Below, piece after piece: positions 29,182-39,291 of a stretch of DNA of 64,000 bases (its first letter is position 1; every line of letters starts with the position of its first letter). Source of the DNA: Streptomyces sp. 11x1 (lineage in GTDB: Bacteria > Actinomycetota > Actinomycetes > Streptomycetales > Streptomycetaceae); NCBI RefSeq assembly GCF_032598905.1, contig NZ_CP122458.1:8519001-8583000 (forward strand), in the 5' to 3' direction. The notes beneath the pieces are model-generated. The model saw only the letters and a program-made list of their open reading frames with translations. It did no database searches and was not told the DNA's origin. Position numbers and translations under genes: made by a program.

Positions 29182-29525
29182 TAGGAGCGGGCGTGCTGTG
29201 TGGCGTGGCCCAGGGGTCTTCTCGCCCCCGCCGCCCCTACCCCGTCCCATCCCCGGGGTGCGCCCCGGATCCCCGTCGAGGGCTGTGCCCCCGTGCCCCC
29301 TTTCGGCCTGGACGGGCTCGTCCTCGAACGCCGGACGGCTGAAGGGTCGGCGGGGGGGCCGGGAGTGCGGTGGGACGGTGGAAGAGGGTGTTGCGTGACG
29401 GTGGCCGCAGGGGCGGTGGGAGCGCCGTCGAAGCGGCGGCCGGATGGGGTACGGGCAACCAGTACCCTTGTCCGGGGCGCTTTCCGTCCCGCCCCACCAT
29501 CTCGGACCAGGAAAGGTGCTCCCCA
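29182..29525. other. Noncoding interval before cmk with a Streptomyces dispersed element
   Basis: No gene is visible. Around 29308-29345 the sequence GGCCTGGACGGGCTCGTCCT and CTCGAACGCCGGACGGCTGA resembles an intergenic element repeated widely in Streptomyces chromosomes. The cmk promoter is probably near 29455-29500. Confidence 0.4.
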
Positions 29526-30203
29526 GTGGAACGCGCCACAGTGATCGTTGCCATCGACGGCCCCTCCGGCACGGGCAAGTCGAGCACCTCGAAGGCCGTG
29601 GCCGCGCAGCTCGGGCTGAGCTACCTGGACACGGGCGCCCAGTACCGGGCGATCACGTGGTGGATGGTCAACAACGGCATCGACATAGACGACCCCTCGG
29701 CGATCGCCGCCGTGGCGGGCAAGCCGGAGATCATCTCGGGGACCGACCCGTCCGGGCCGACCATCACCGTCGACGGCACGGACGTCGCCGGGCCGATCCG
29801 CACCCAGGAGGTCACCTCCAAGGTCAGCGCGGTGAGCGCCGTCCCCGAGGTACGGGCCCGGATCACCGAGCTGCAGCGCTCCATCGCGTCGGGCGCCGAG
29901 AAAGGCATCGTCGTCGAGGGCCGGGACATCGGCACGACCGTCCTGCCGGACGCCGACCTGAAGATCTTCCTCACAGCTTCCCCGGAGGCCCGCGCGGCCC
30001 GCCGCAGCGGCGAGCTGAAGGGCTCCGACGTGCAGGCGACCCGCGAGGCGCTCCTCAAGCGGGACGCGGCCGACTCCAGCCGCAAGACCTCCCCGCTCGC
30101 CAAGGCCGACGACGCGGTCGAGGTGGACACCTCCGACCTCACCCTCCAGCAGGTCATCGAGTGCGTGGTGACCCTCGTCGAGGAGAAGCGGGCCGGGAAG
30201 TGA
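29526..30203 (+). CDS. cmk: Cytidylate kinase
   Basis: Cmk phosphorylates CMP and dCMP. The 225-residue protein has the P-loop AIDGPSGTGKSSTSKAVA (residues 9-26), YLDTGAQYRAITWW, the NMP-binding VVEGRDIGTTVLPDADLKIF and the lid LTASPEARAARR. GTG 29526 follows AGGAAAGG. The stop overlaps the plsC GTG by four bases. cmk, an acyltransferase and der in this order form a conserved actinobacterial operon. Confidence 0.96.
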   Translation: MERATVIVAIDGPSGTGKSSTSKAVAAQLGLSYLDTGAQYRAITWWMVNNGIDIDDPSAIAAVAGKPEIISGTDPSGPTITVDGTDVAGPIRTQEVTSKVSAVSAVPEVRARITELQRSIASGAEKGIVVEGRDIGTTVLPDADLKIFLTASPEARAARRSGELKGSDVQATREALLKRDAADSSRKTSPLAKADDAVEVDTSDLTLQQVIECVVTLVEEKRAGK

Positions 30204-30910
30204 GCGGGGCGTCGACGGACCGGGGGGCCTCGGCCGGGGCTGCCTCCGCCGGGAACCCCGCGGCCGCGGCGCCCTCCTTGCGCGGTGCCGAGGTCGGCCG
30301 GCGCATCGGCGTCGGCCTGATGTACGGCTTGTGGAAGCCGCGGGTGCTGGGCGCCTGGCGGGTCCCCACGGCCGGCCCGGTCATCCTCGCGGTCAACCAC
30401 TCCCACAACATCGACGGCCCGATGGTCATGGGTGTGGCGCCCCGCCCGACGCACTTCCTGATCAAGAAGGAGGCGTTCATCGGTCCCCTCGACCCCTTCC
30501 TGCTCGGCATCGGGCAGGTCAAGGTGGACCGGTCGACCGCCGACCGCACCGCCATCACCCAGGCGCTCGCCGTCCTGGCGGGCGGCGGTGTGCTGGGCAT
30601 CTTTCCGGAGGGCACCCGGGGCGAGGGCGACTTCGCCTCGCTGCGCGCCGGGCTCTCCTACTTCGCCGTGCGCAGCGGAGCGCCGATCGTCCCGGTAGCC
30701 GTCCTGGGAAGCACCGAGCGGCGCGGACGGTTGGTCAAGGGGCTGCCCCCGCTGCGCTCGCGCGTCGACGTCGTCTTCGGCGACCCGTTCGAGGCGGGCG
30801 ACGGCACCGGGCGGCGGACCCGCAAGGCACTGGACGAGGCGACCGTGCGCATCCAGAAGCAGCTGGGCGCGCACCTGGACAACGCCCGGCGGCTCACCGG
30901 CCGCCGGTAA
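30200..30910 (+). CDS. 1-acyl-sn-glycerol-3-phosphate acyltransferase family protein
   Basis: The 236-residue protein has the PlsC signature motifs in order: NHSHNIDG (His67 and Asp72 form the H-x4-D catalytic dyad), a substrate-binding GIGQVKVDRS, FPEGTRGEG at about 135-143 and VPVAVLG. An Ala/Gly-rich 30-residue N-terminal segment precedes RRIGVGLMYGLWKPRVLGA. Such enzymes make phosphatidic acid at the membrane. The gene overlaps cmk by four bases. A membrane-associated segment is likely, but no clear transmembrane helix is present. Confidence 0.93.
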   Translation: MSGASTDRGASAGAASAGNPAAAAPSLRGAEVGRRIGVGLMYGLWKPRVLGAWRVPTAGPVILAVNHSHNIDGPMVMGVAPRPTHFLIKKEAFIGPLDPFLLGIGQVKVDRSTADRTAITQALAVLAGGGVLGIFPEGTRGEGDFASLRAGLSYFAVRSGAPIVPVAVLGSTERRGRLVKGLPPLRSRVDVVFGDPFEAGDGTGRRTRKALDEATVRIQKQLGAHLDNARRLTGRR

Positions 30911-31017
30911 AACGCCGGGCGTCCGATCGGGCGCTGGGCGACACTGAGTAGTGGATCAGCCGGTCCAAGGCCGGGTGCTCCACCGATCACCACGATGAAC
31001 TACGAGGTACGGACTTC

Positions 31018-32478
31018 ATGAACGACCACTTTCCCTCCGAGCACGAGCACGGAGAGCTTGGCGACGCCGAGTACGCGGAGTTCATGGAGCTCGCCGCGGA
31101 AGAGGGCTTCGACGTCGAGGACGTCGAGGGCGCGATCGAGGAGGCGGGCCACGGCCCGCTGCCCGTCCTCGCCGTCGTCGGCCGCCCGAACGTGGGCAAG
31201 TCGACCCTGGTGAACCGCATCATCGGCCGCCGTGAGGCGGTCGTCGAGGACAAGCCCGGCGTCACCCGCGACCGTGTCACCTACGAGGCCGAGTGGGCGG
31301 GCCGCCGCTTCAAGGTCGTCGACACCGGCGGTTGGGAGCAGGACGTCCTCGGCATCGACGCCTCCGTCGCCGCCCAGGCCGAGTACGCCATCGAGGCCGC
31401 CGACGCGGTCGTCTTCGTCGTCGACGCCAAGGTCGGTGTCACCGACACCGACGAGGCCGTCGTCCGGCTGCTCCGCAAGGCCAAGAAGCCCGTGGTCCTC
31501 TGTGCCAACAAGGTCGACGGCCCGAGCGGCGAGGCCGATGCGACCGCTCTGTGGTCCCTCGGCATCGGCGAGCCGCACCCGGTCTCCTCGCTGCACGGCC
31601 GTGGCACCGGCGACATGCTGGACGCCGTCCTGGAGGCCCTGCCGGAGGCACCCGCGCAGAGCTTCGGCACGGCCGTCGGCGGTCCTCGCCGTATCGCCCT
31701 GATCGGCCGTCCGAACGTCGGCAAGTCCTCGCTCCTCAACAAGGTGGCGAACGAGGAGCGCGTCGTCGTCAACGAGCTCGCGGGCACCACCCGTGACCCG
31801 GTCGACGAGCTGATCGAACTCGGCGGCGTCACCTGGAAGTTCGTCGACACCGCCGGCATCCGCAAGCGCGTCCACCTCCAGCAGGGCGCCGACTACTACG
31901 CCTCGCTGCGCACCGCGGCCGCCGTGGAGAAGGCGGAGGTGGCGGTCATCCTCATCGACGCCTCCGAGTCCATCTCCGTGCAGGACCAGCGCATCGTCAC
32001 GATGGCCGTCGAGGCCGGCCGCGCGATGGTCATCGCCTACAACAAATGGGACACCCTCGACGAGGAGCGCCGCTACTACTTGGAGCGGGAGATCGAGACC
32101 GAGTTCGGTCAGGTCGCCTGGGCGCCCCGGGTCAACGTCTCGGCGCGGACCGGCCGGCACATGGAGAAGCTGGTCCCCGCGATCGAGACGGCCCTCGCCG
32201 GCTGGGAGACCCGTGTCCCGACGGGCCGGCTGAACGCCTTCCTCGGCGAGCTGGTCGCCGCCCACCCGCACCCGATCCGGGGCGGCAAGCAGCCCCGCAT
32301 CCTCTTCGGCACCCAGGCCGGCACCAAGCCCCCGCGCTTCGTCCTCTTCGCCTCCGGGTTCATCGAGGCGGGCTACCGCCGCTTCATCGAGCGGCGTCTG
32401 CGCGAGGAGTTCGGCTTCGAGGGCACCCCGATCCACATCTCGGTGCGGGTGCGTGAGAAGCGCGGCAAGAAGAAGTAG
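31018..32478 (+). CDS. der: Double-GTPase ribosome assembly factor Der (EngA)
   Basis: Der has two consecutive Era-like GTPase domains and a KH-like C-terminal domain and acts in 50S assembly. The 486-residue product begins with an acidic 45-residue extension ([20 protein letters not shown]) typical of actinobacteria. G1 motifs GRPNVGKST and GRPNVGKSS lie near residues 55 and 230; DTGGWEQD and DTAGIRKR are the two switch II segments, and NKVDG and NKWD the two G4 motifs. The end, [20 protein letters not shown], is characteristic. A very strong terminator follows. Confidence 0.97.
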   Translation: MNDHFPSEHEHGELGDAEYAEFMELAAEEGFDVEDVEGAIEEAGHGPLPVLAVVGRPNVGKSTLVNRIIGRREAVVEDKPGVTRDRVTYEAEWAGRRFKVVDTGGWEQDVLGIDASVAAQAEYAIEAADAVVFVVDAKVGVTDTDEAVVRLLRKAKKPVVLCANKVDGPSGEADATALWSLGIGEPHPVSSLHGRGTGDMLDAVLEALPEAPAQSFGTAVGGPRRIALIGRPNVGKSSLLNKVANEERVVVNELAGTTRDPVDELIELGGVTWKFVDTAGIRKRVHLQQGADYYASLRTAAAVEKAEVAVILIDASESISVQDQRIVTMAVEAGRAMVIAYNKWDTLDEERRYYLEREIETEFGQVAWAPRVNVSARTGRHMEKLVPAIETALAGWETRVPTGRLNAFLGELVAAHPHPIRGGKQPRILFGTQAGTKPPRFVLFASGFIEAGYRRFIERRLREEFGFEGTPIHISVRVREKRGKKK

Positions 32479-32513
32479 GCAGCGGCACGAAGAAGTGGGC
32501 AGCGGTCCCACGG

Positions 32514-32559
32514 CACGAGGAGGCGGCCACCCTGATGTCCGGGTGGCCGCCTCCTCGTG
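32514..32559. terminator. Strong bidirectional terminator after der
   Basis: A perfect 19-bp inverted repeat (32514-32532 with 32541-32559, starting CACGAGGAGGCGGCCACCC) encloses an eight-base loop. It stands between der and a convergent reverse-strand gene and can terminate both. Confidence 0.92.
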
Positions 32560-32573
32560 TGCTGCGCTCCGCT

Positions 32574-33041
32574 TCAAAGACCTCGGCGTGGGCCCGGGGG
32601 CAGCGGCGACGGGATGTGGTGCATCCCGGTGTGTCCGGTGGGGATCCGCCCCACGGGCTGCCACACGGCGGTCGTCGTGGTCGTGTGACCGGGCTGGGGC
32701 TCGCGCTGGGTGGCGAGATGGCCTGCGGCGTGCCGGGCCCCGTACGAGCCGGAGACGTACGACCCGGTGGCGCACTGGCCGCCGGAGCCGTGCGTCAGGC
32801 TCCCGAAACCCGTGAACCCCAGCTCCTCCTCCCCGTGCCGGTCGCCCGGCAGGGTCCGGTAGGTCCTGACCCACTCCGCGTAGAGCGAGTCGTAGATGGG
32901 CGTGGCCGATGGCCCGCCCGACGAATCCTGAGTCGGCCGCATGGACGGGATCGACTGATAGGACTGGCGGCGAGGTACGTCGTATGCGTGCACGTCTGTG
33001 CCAACGACCCCACGGGAGAAGAGATGCGCCCCCTCAACCAT
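32574..33041 (-). CDS. Conserved Streptomyces hypothetical protein
   Basis: The 155-residue frame contains a distinctive block MRPTQDSSGGPSATPIYDSL then YAEWVRTYRTLPGDRHGEEE, which I recognise as typical of small uncharacterised Streptomyces proteins beginning with a disordered leader and TPIYDSL. The C-terminus is rich in Gly, Thr, His and Pro. ATG 33041 has GGAGG four bases upstream; starts at 32993 or 32942 are alternatives without a good site. No domain, signal or membrane segment is seen. It converges on der across the strong terminator. Confidence 0.72.
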   Translation of the reverse strand: MVEGAHLFSRGVVGTDVHAYDVPRRQSYQSIPSMRPTQDSSGGPSATPIYDSLYAEWVRTYRTLPGDRHGEEELGFTGFGSLTHGSGGQCATGSYVSGSYGARHAAGHLATQREPQPGHTTTTTAVWQPVGRIPTGHTGMHHIPSPLPPGPRRGL

Positions 33042-33058
33042 TCAGCCTCCGGTCAGGG

Positions 33059-33102
33059 AAGCGCCCTGAAGGGGCGCGGGGAACTGCGCGACAGGCCCCC
33101 CG
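33059..33102. repeat. Streptomyces dispersed intergenic element
   Basis: The stretch contains AGGGGCGCGGGGAACTGCGC. The reverse complement of the same core occurs at about 57893-57912, and similar cores are at 2430-2460 and 13850-13860. It lies between two reverse-strand genes. Confidence 0.6.
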
Positions 33103-33168
33103 ACTCGCAGCCGACTGATCAGCCGCATTGCTACGGCGGGTTGTCTCACGGCTCGCCGAGCGGAGCGA

Positions 33169-33939
33169 TCACGTACCGGCCAGCGGCAGCGTCGCCGCCA
33201 CCAACTTCCCGTTCGCCGCGGCCTTGTCGAGCGCGTCCCGCAGCAGGTCCTCCCGCGGCTGCCGCCCGATGGAACCCACCGGTGCCGCGAACATCAGCAC
33301 CTGCTGGTGCTTGTTCGCGGCCGCCCGCCAGGCGTCGGCGACCTGCAGCGCCTGATGGGCCTGCCACCACGCGACCGGCGAACCACCGGCGGTACCCGGC
33401 TGCAGGATGGCGTGCAGCTGTCCCATGGCGAGCAGCACGGACCAGCCGTGCAGCACGGGGGGCACGGAGTCGATCTGGGGGAGCGGCATGAAGCCCTGCT
33501 CGATGAGCAGCGGCAGGAAGTCGTCGCCCGCGCCGGTCGTGCCCGGGCGTGCGATGGGGGCGGTCGGCTCGACGACGAGCGCCGGGTGCAACTCGCCGCT
33601 GAGCAGGATCAGTCCGCTGGTGACACCGAGCACGGCCTGCTCGGGCGCGGCCTGGACCGGGTTGTCCCCGGCGATGGAACGGGCGGCGCCCTGCAGCTGC
33701 TCCTCGGTGACCTGGACGACCTGGGAGGGCAGACAGGTGGCGTGGGCGAAGGCGAGCACGGCTGTCTCGTCGCCGACGAAGAGGACGGTGCTGGTGCGCT
33801 CCTGCTCGGAGTCGCCGGGGGTGCGGCACGACGTGCAGTCGTAGCCGCCGGGGGCGTTCTCTCCGGCGAGCAGCCGGTCGGCTTCTACGTCGCCGATCTC
33901 GGCGCGTACCTCGTCGCTGACGTCGAGCATGCGCGGCAC
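33169..33939 (-). CDS. Conserved hypothetical cytoplasmic protein with CxxC motif
   Basis: The 256-residue product opens with MLDVSDEVRAEIGDVEADRL and a single YDCTSCRTPG near residue 40, then alternating strands and helices: TVLFVGDETAVLAFAHATCL, AVLGVTSGLILLSGELHPAL, DFLPLLIEQGFMPLPQIDSV. It has no membrane segment. GTG ending at 33939 has GAGGAG about six bases upstream and is preferred over the distal frame start. Proteins like this are widespread in Streptomyces but I know of no function. The compact CxxC with two aromatic/Gly neighbours could bind zinc. Confidence 0.75.
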   Translation of the reverse strand: MPRMLDVSDEVRAEIGDVEADRLLAGENAPGGYDCTSCRTPGDSEQERTSTVLFVGDETAVLAFAHATCLPSQVVQVTEEQLQGAARSIAGDNPVQAAPEQAVLGVTSGLILLSGELHPALVVEPTAPIARPGTTGAGDDFLPLLIEQGFMPLPQIDSVPPVLHGWSVLLAMGQLHAILQPGTAGGSPVAWWQAHQALQVADAWRAAANKHQQVLMFAAPVGSIGRQPREDLLRDALDKAAANGKLVAATLPLAGT

Positions 33940-35143
<1,204 letters not shown>

Positions 35144-35223
35144 CCGCTGAGCCCTGTCGGCCGAGCCTGCCCTGTCGGCCGAGTCCTGTCGGCTGAGCGC
35201 CGCCGGCTGACCGCCGTGCGGCG

Positions 35224-35865
35224 TCAGGGCAGTTCGGTCGCCTCCCCGCCGAACGCCAGTGCCCCGCGCCGGAGTTCGTACACGAGGACGCCCGGTACCG
35301 CGCGCAGCCCCGGCGGCAGGCGCTGCTCGGCCACGATCACGCAGGCGTCGAGGCCGCCCAGCAGCTCGTACGTGCGGGCCGCGACCGTGGGTGACATGCC
35401 CTGGGCGGGTTCGTCGACGAGCACCACACGCGCCCGGGCCGACAGGACCCGGGAGAGGGCGAGCATCCGCTGCTCGCCGCCGGAGAGGGTGCCCGCGCGA
35501 CGGGGGAGCAGGGCTTCGAGCTCCGGGTAGGCGCGCAGGGCGTCGGAGAGGTCGGGCTCGGTGAGTTCGAGGTTCTCGCGCACGGTGAGCGAGCCGAAGA
35601 CGGCCCGTCGTTCCGGTACGAGGACCAGGCCCCGCCGGGCCCGCTCGTACGCGGGTGTCCTGGTGATGTCGGCACCGTCCCACACCACGGCACCCGCGGA
35701 GAGCGGGACCGTCCCGGCGAGCGCCCGCAACGCGGTCGTACGACCGGAGCCGTTGCGGCCGAGCAGCACGGTGAGGCCGGGGCCCGGGGCGGCGAGGGTG
35801 AGCCCGTGCAGGACCTCCAGCGGGCCGTAGCGGACGCGGGCGCGGCGGAGGGAGACGAGGGTCAT
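35224..35865 (-). CDS. LivF-type ABC ATPase with altered Walker A
   Basis: The second ATPase of a branched-chain amino-acid-type importer. The 213-residue protein is slightly short for LivF (about 235). It contains Walker A LLGRNGSGRTTALRAL, where Arg42 replaces the catalytic Lys, the signature LSGGEQRMLALSR, Walker B RVVLVDEPAQGMSP and a divergent C-terminus. The ATG overlaps the stop of the upstream fusion gene by four bases. The Lys to Arg change may weaken ATP hydrolysis; the partner ATPase domain in the fusion has a normal Walker A. Confidence 0.9.
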   Translation of the reverse strand: MTLVSLRRARVRYGPLEVLHGLTLAAPGPGLTVLLGRNGSGRTTALRALAGTVPLSAGAVVWDGADITRTPAYERARRGLVLVPERRAVFGSLTVRENLELTEPDLSDALRAYPELEALLPRRAGTLSGGEQRMLALSRVLSARARVVLVDEPAQGMSPTVAARTYELLGGLDACVIVAEQRLPPGLRAVPGVLVYELRRGALAFGGEATELP

Positions 35866-38675
35866 CGTCCGGCCTCCGGGGCGAGGACGTGGTCGGCCGG
35901 GCCGGAGGTGACGATCCGGCCCGCCGCCATGACGTGGACGACGTCCGCGAGTTCCATGACGAGGTCGAGGTCGTGCTCGACGACGAGCAGGGCCGTGCCG
36001 TCGTCGGCGAGGGCGCGCAGGACGCGGGCGAGGGAGGCCACCTCGGCCGAGTCGAGGCCGGCGGCGGGCTCGTCGAGCAGCAGCACGCGGGGGCTGCCGG
36101 CGAGCGCACGCGCCAGCTCGACCCGTCGCAGCGTGCCGGTCGGCAGCCCGGCCGCCGGTGCCGTCCGCACCGCCCCGTCCAGCCCGAACAGGCGCAACGC
36201 CCGCTCCACGGCCCCGGGATCGGCGACCCTCCCCTGCTCGGCGCCCACGCGTACGTTGTCCGCCACGCTCAACGACGGGAAGACCGCGAGCTGTTGGAAC
36301 GTCCGAGCGATGCCGAGGCGGGTACGGGCGTGCGCGGGCAGCCGGGTGATGTCCCGCTCGCCGAGTCTCACCCGCCCGCTGTCCGGCCGCAGCGTGCCGG
36401 CGAGACAGTGGAAGAGGGTGCTCTTCCCGGCACCGTTGGGACCCACGACCGCGCTGACCCGCCCCGGCAGGACGTCGAGGTCGACGCCGTCGAGCGCGGT
36501 GAACTCGCCGTAGCGGAGCCGGAGCCGGCGGGCTCGGAGGGAGGGAGCGGGGGAGGCGGCGGGACGGGAGGGACGCGGGGCGTGACCGATGGGGGTGCGG
36601 GCGGCCTGGGCGGGACCGCGCCGACCGAGGGCAGCAGGGAGGGGAGGGGCGCCCGCGCGACCGCCGGGCGTGTGGCCGGTGCCCGTGCAGGTGTCGGCGG
36701 TGCCCGCGTTGGCGGTGCCCGCGTCGGCCCCGGGCGGCTGGTGCGCGGCACCGGACGGCTCCCCGCCGCGGCCCACGGGGCGTGCCCCAACCACCAGCCC
36801 CCTCCGCCGTACCCCGGCCGCCGCCCCCGCACGCACCCGATCCCGAGCGCGCAGCCCCGTCGCGGTGAGCGCGCGTCTCCCCGGCCGCAGGCGGGCGAAC
36901 CCGTCCCGCACCGCCTCGTACGGGCCGCCGGGGAAGCGGCCGACCAGGACGGCCAGGACGCCGATGACCGCGACGGCCACGCCGCCCTCGGTGCCCGCGT
37001 CCAGACCGACCAGCAGGGCGGCCGCCGCGAGGGCGCCGAGGGAACTGTCGGCCCCGAGGACGACGACCGCGGCGAACCAGAGGAGGCTGCGGACGGGGTC
37101 GTAGGCGACGGGGTCGAAGGCGCGGACCCCCATCGCGAGCATGCCGCCGCCGAGCGCGGCGAGGGCGGCGCCCGCGACGAACGCCGTGAGTTTCAGCGAC
37201 GGGACGCGCACGCCCGCCGCCGACGCGCCCGGCTCGTGGTCCCGCACGGCGGCGAGCGCTCTGCCCGTGCGGCCCCGGCGCAGGGCGTGGGTGGCGAGCA
37301 GGGCGAGGCAGAGGAGGCCCAACTCCAGGACGTAGTAGGCGCGGTCTCCCTCGAAGCCCGGGGGCCGGGAGACCGTGAGGCCCGAGGTCGCGTACGGCTG
37401 GGCGAAGACGAAGCGGCTCACGCCGACGCCCACGGCGAACGTGGCCAGTGCCAGCGCCAGGCCGTGACGGCGGATGGCGGGCCGGCCGGTGAGCAGGCCG
37501 AGGGGGGCCACCAGGAGGACGGCCACCAGGAGCGCGGCCGGTTCGGGCAGGCCGGGGAGGAACGGGAAACGGCCGGCCGCGAGGAGGGCCGTGAACAGGG
37601 CGCCCAGACCCGCGTAGGCCGCCTGGCCCAGGGAGATCTGGCCGCCTCGGCCCGTCACCACCACCAGGGAGAGCAGGACCACGCCCAGCGCCGGCACCTG
37701 GACGGCCGTGTGCAGGTCCTGGCCCGCGAAGCCCAGCGGGATCAGGAACAGCAGGAGCGCCACGAGCCACGCGGCGGCGGGTGGGCCGCCCCGCACGGTC
37801 GCCGTGCGGGGCAGCGCGTCGCGATCGCCCACCCCCGGCAGGACCAGGGCCGCCACGAGGAGGGCGACCACGAAGAGGTTGGCGCCCACGGCCTGGAGCA
37901 ACGGCTCCGCCCAGCCCGAGGGATGGAACCGGGTCAGCTGGGCCTGCGCGACCGCGACGCCCAGCGCGACCAGCACGGCCACCGGCAGGCTCCGCATCCG
38001 GGCGGCGACCGCCACGGCCACCACCTCCATCACCAGCAGCGGCATGCCGTACGGGTCGAGGCGTACGTACGGCGCCAGCAGGACGCCCGTCAGGCCCGCC
38101 GTGAAGGAGCCGAACGCCCAGCCCGCGGCGGCGACCCGGTCCGCGTCGATGCCGCCGAGCACGGCGAGGGAGCGGTCGTCGACGACGGCCCGCAGCTCCC
38201 GGCCGAACCGCGTCCAGCGGGTGAGCGCCCCCACGGCCGCCGCGACAGTGAGCGCCACGGCCAGCTGGCCCCACGGATCGGCGGAGATCAGCGTCGGCGC
38301 GTCGTCCCGCGCGCCCAGCCCCCACAGCAGCGCGGTCACGCCGACGAGGAGGACGAAGACGCCGATGGACGCGACGAGGGTGCGCGCCGGGTCACCGCCG
38401 AGCACGGCGAGCGGGCGGAAGACGAGGCGTTCCAGGACCAGACCGATCGAGGGGGCCACGACCAGCAGGGTCACCGCCGCGGCCGGCCACAGGGGCCATC
38501 CCCACTCCACGGTGAACTGGCGCAGCAGATACGCGCACACCACGGCGATCGCCCCGTGCGCGAAGTTGAGCACGCCGGTGGCCCGGTAGGTCACGATCAG
38601 GCCGATCCCGGTGAGGGCCGCCGCGCTGCCGACCGACAGCCCCGCCAGCGTGAGGTCGTACGTCAGCGACGCCAT
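35862..38675 (-). CDS. Fused LivH-LivM-LivG ABC permease/ATPase
   Basis: One 937-residue chain carries three subunits that are usually separate. Residues 1-290: LivH permease (ASLTYDLTLAGLSVGSAAAL, YRATGVLNFAHGAIA). About 300-600: LivM permease (GRGGQISLGQAAYAGLGALF, RRHGLALALATFAVG, VRDHEPGASAAGVRV). A 100-residue Gly/Ala/Thr/Pro linker follows. About 705-937: LivG ATPase with VVGPNGAGKSTLFHCLAG, FQQLAVFPSLSVADNVR and VLLLDEPAAGLDS; the signature loop is replaced by GTLRRVELARALA, lacking the canonical LSGGQ. ATG ending 38675 has GGAGG upstream. The substrate-binding protein is the divergent gene at 39845. Confidence 0.93.
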   Translation of the reverse strand: MASLTYDLTLAGLSVGSAAALTGIGLIVTYRATGVLNFAHGAIAVVCAYLLRQFTVEWGWPLWPAAAVTLLVVAPSIGLVLERLVFRPLAVLGGDPARTLVASIGVFVLLVGVTALLWGLGARDDAPTLISADPWGQLAVALTVAAAVGALTRWTRFGRELRAVVDDRSLAVLGGIDADRVAAAGWAFGSFTAGLTGVLLAPYVRLDPYGMPLLVMEVVAVAVAARMRSLPVAVLVALGVAVAQAQLTRFHPSGWAEPLLQAVGANLFVVALLVAALVLPGVGDRDALPRTATVRGGPPAAAWLVALLLFLIPLGFAGQDLHTAVQVPALGVVLLSLVVVTGRGGQISLGQAAYAGLGALFTALLAAGRFPFLPGLPEPAALLVAVLLVAPLGLLTGRPAIRRHGLALALATFAVGVGVSRFVFAQPYATSGLTVSRPPGFEGDRAYYVLELGLLCLALLATHALRRGRTGRALAAVRDHEPGASAAGVRVPSLKLTAFVAGAALAALGGGMLAMGVRAFDPVAYDPVRSLLWFAAVVVLGADSSLGALAAAALLVGLDAGTEGGVAVAVIGVLAVLVGRFPGGPYEAVRDGFARLRPGRRALTATGLRARDRVRAGAAAGVRRRGLVVGARPVGRGGEPSGAAHQPPGADAGTANAGTADTCTGTGHTPGGRAGAPPLPAALGRRGPAQAARTPIGHAPRPSRPAASPAPSLRARRLRLRYGEFTALDGVDLDVLPGRVSAVVGPNGAGKSTLFHCLAGTLRPDSGRVRLGERDITRLPAHARTRLGIARTFQQLAVFPSLSVADNVRVGAEQGRVADPGAVERALRLFGLDGAVRTAPAAGLPTGTLRRVELARALAGSPRVLLLDEPAAGLDSAEVASLARVLRALADDGTALLVVEHDLDLVMELADVVHVMAAGRIVTSGPADHVLAPEAGR

Positions 38676-39169
38676 CAGCCCTCCGCGGAGTCGCCCCGGG
38701 AGGGTGCCTCGCAGATCGGGCACGGTCGCAGGGCGCCGCTCGTCAGCACCCGGGAGTCCGCCGGGACCGCCTCCGCCTTCCCGGCCACCAGCGGGCAGTC
38801 GGCGCGGTGCCAGAGCGTGCCGCCCGGCACCATCAGCAGGGTGCCGCTGGTGGCGAGGGGGCCGGCCGGAGCCCGCGCGGACCCGTCGTCGTCGGGCTCG
38901 GCGGCGACCAGGAGGCCGTACAACTCCTCGACCCGCGAGGCGGCCTGGGCGTTGCCTCCGTGCGAGAGGAGGACCGCGCCCGCGACGATCAGCGCGGCGC
39001 CGGGGACCGTGCAGGACGCCAGATACGGGAGCTGCCGTTCGGCGAAGCGCTCACCGGAGACGCCGTACCAGCCGACGACGCACAGCACCGCGCCGCCGGC
39101 GAGCGCGGCCCAGCCGGCCCAGAGGACGGGGTGGGCGGTCCGTGGTCGGGCTGTCCGCATCCGGGGCAT
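38675..39169 (-). CDS. Membrane protein with CxxC-type metal-binding C-terminus
   Basis: The 164-residue protein has two hydrophobic helices (VLWAGWAALAGGAVLCVVGW and SCTVPGAALIVAGAVLLS). The C-terminal domain ends GTLWHRADCPLVAGKAEAV and ALRPCPICEAP, a W-H-x3-C ... C-P-x-C arrangement resembling the small zinc-binding Ada/nuclease-tail module. It directly precedes the transporter fusion gene and overlaps it by one base (TGATG), so they are cotranscribed. It may be a regulatory or assembly partner for the importer. ATG 39169 has GGGAG five bases upstream. Confidence 0.78.
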   Translation of the reverse strand: MPRMRTARPRTAHPVLWAGWAALAGGAVLCVVGWYGVSGERFAERQLPYLASCTVPGAALIVAGAVLLSHGGNAQAASRVEELYGLLVAAEPDDDGSARAPAGPLATSGTLLMVPGGTLWHRADCPLVAGKAEAVPADSRVLTSGALRPCPICEAPSRGDSAEG

Positions 39170-39291
39170 CCGGGCTCCCACACGTCGTGTGTCTGTCCAT
39201 CGCAGCCGATGGCTTGCACTATGCCTTCTGCAAGCTGACCCTGAAAGAACCGGGCGCATGCCGCCCGGACCGACACCCGGTGGTGAGCCAG

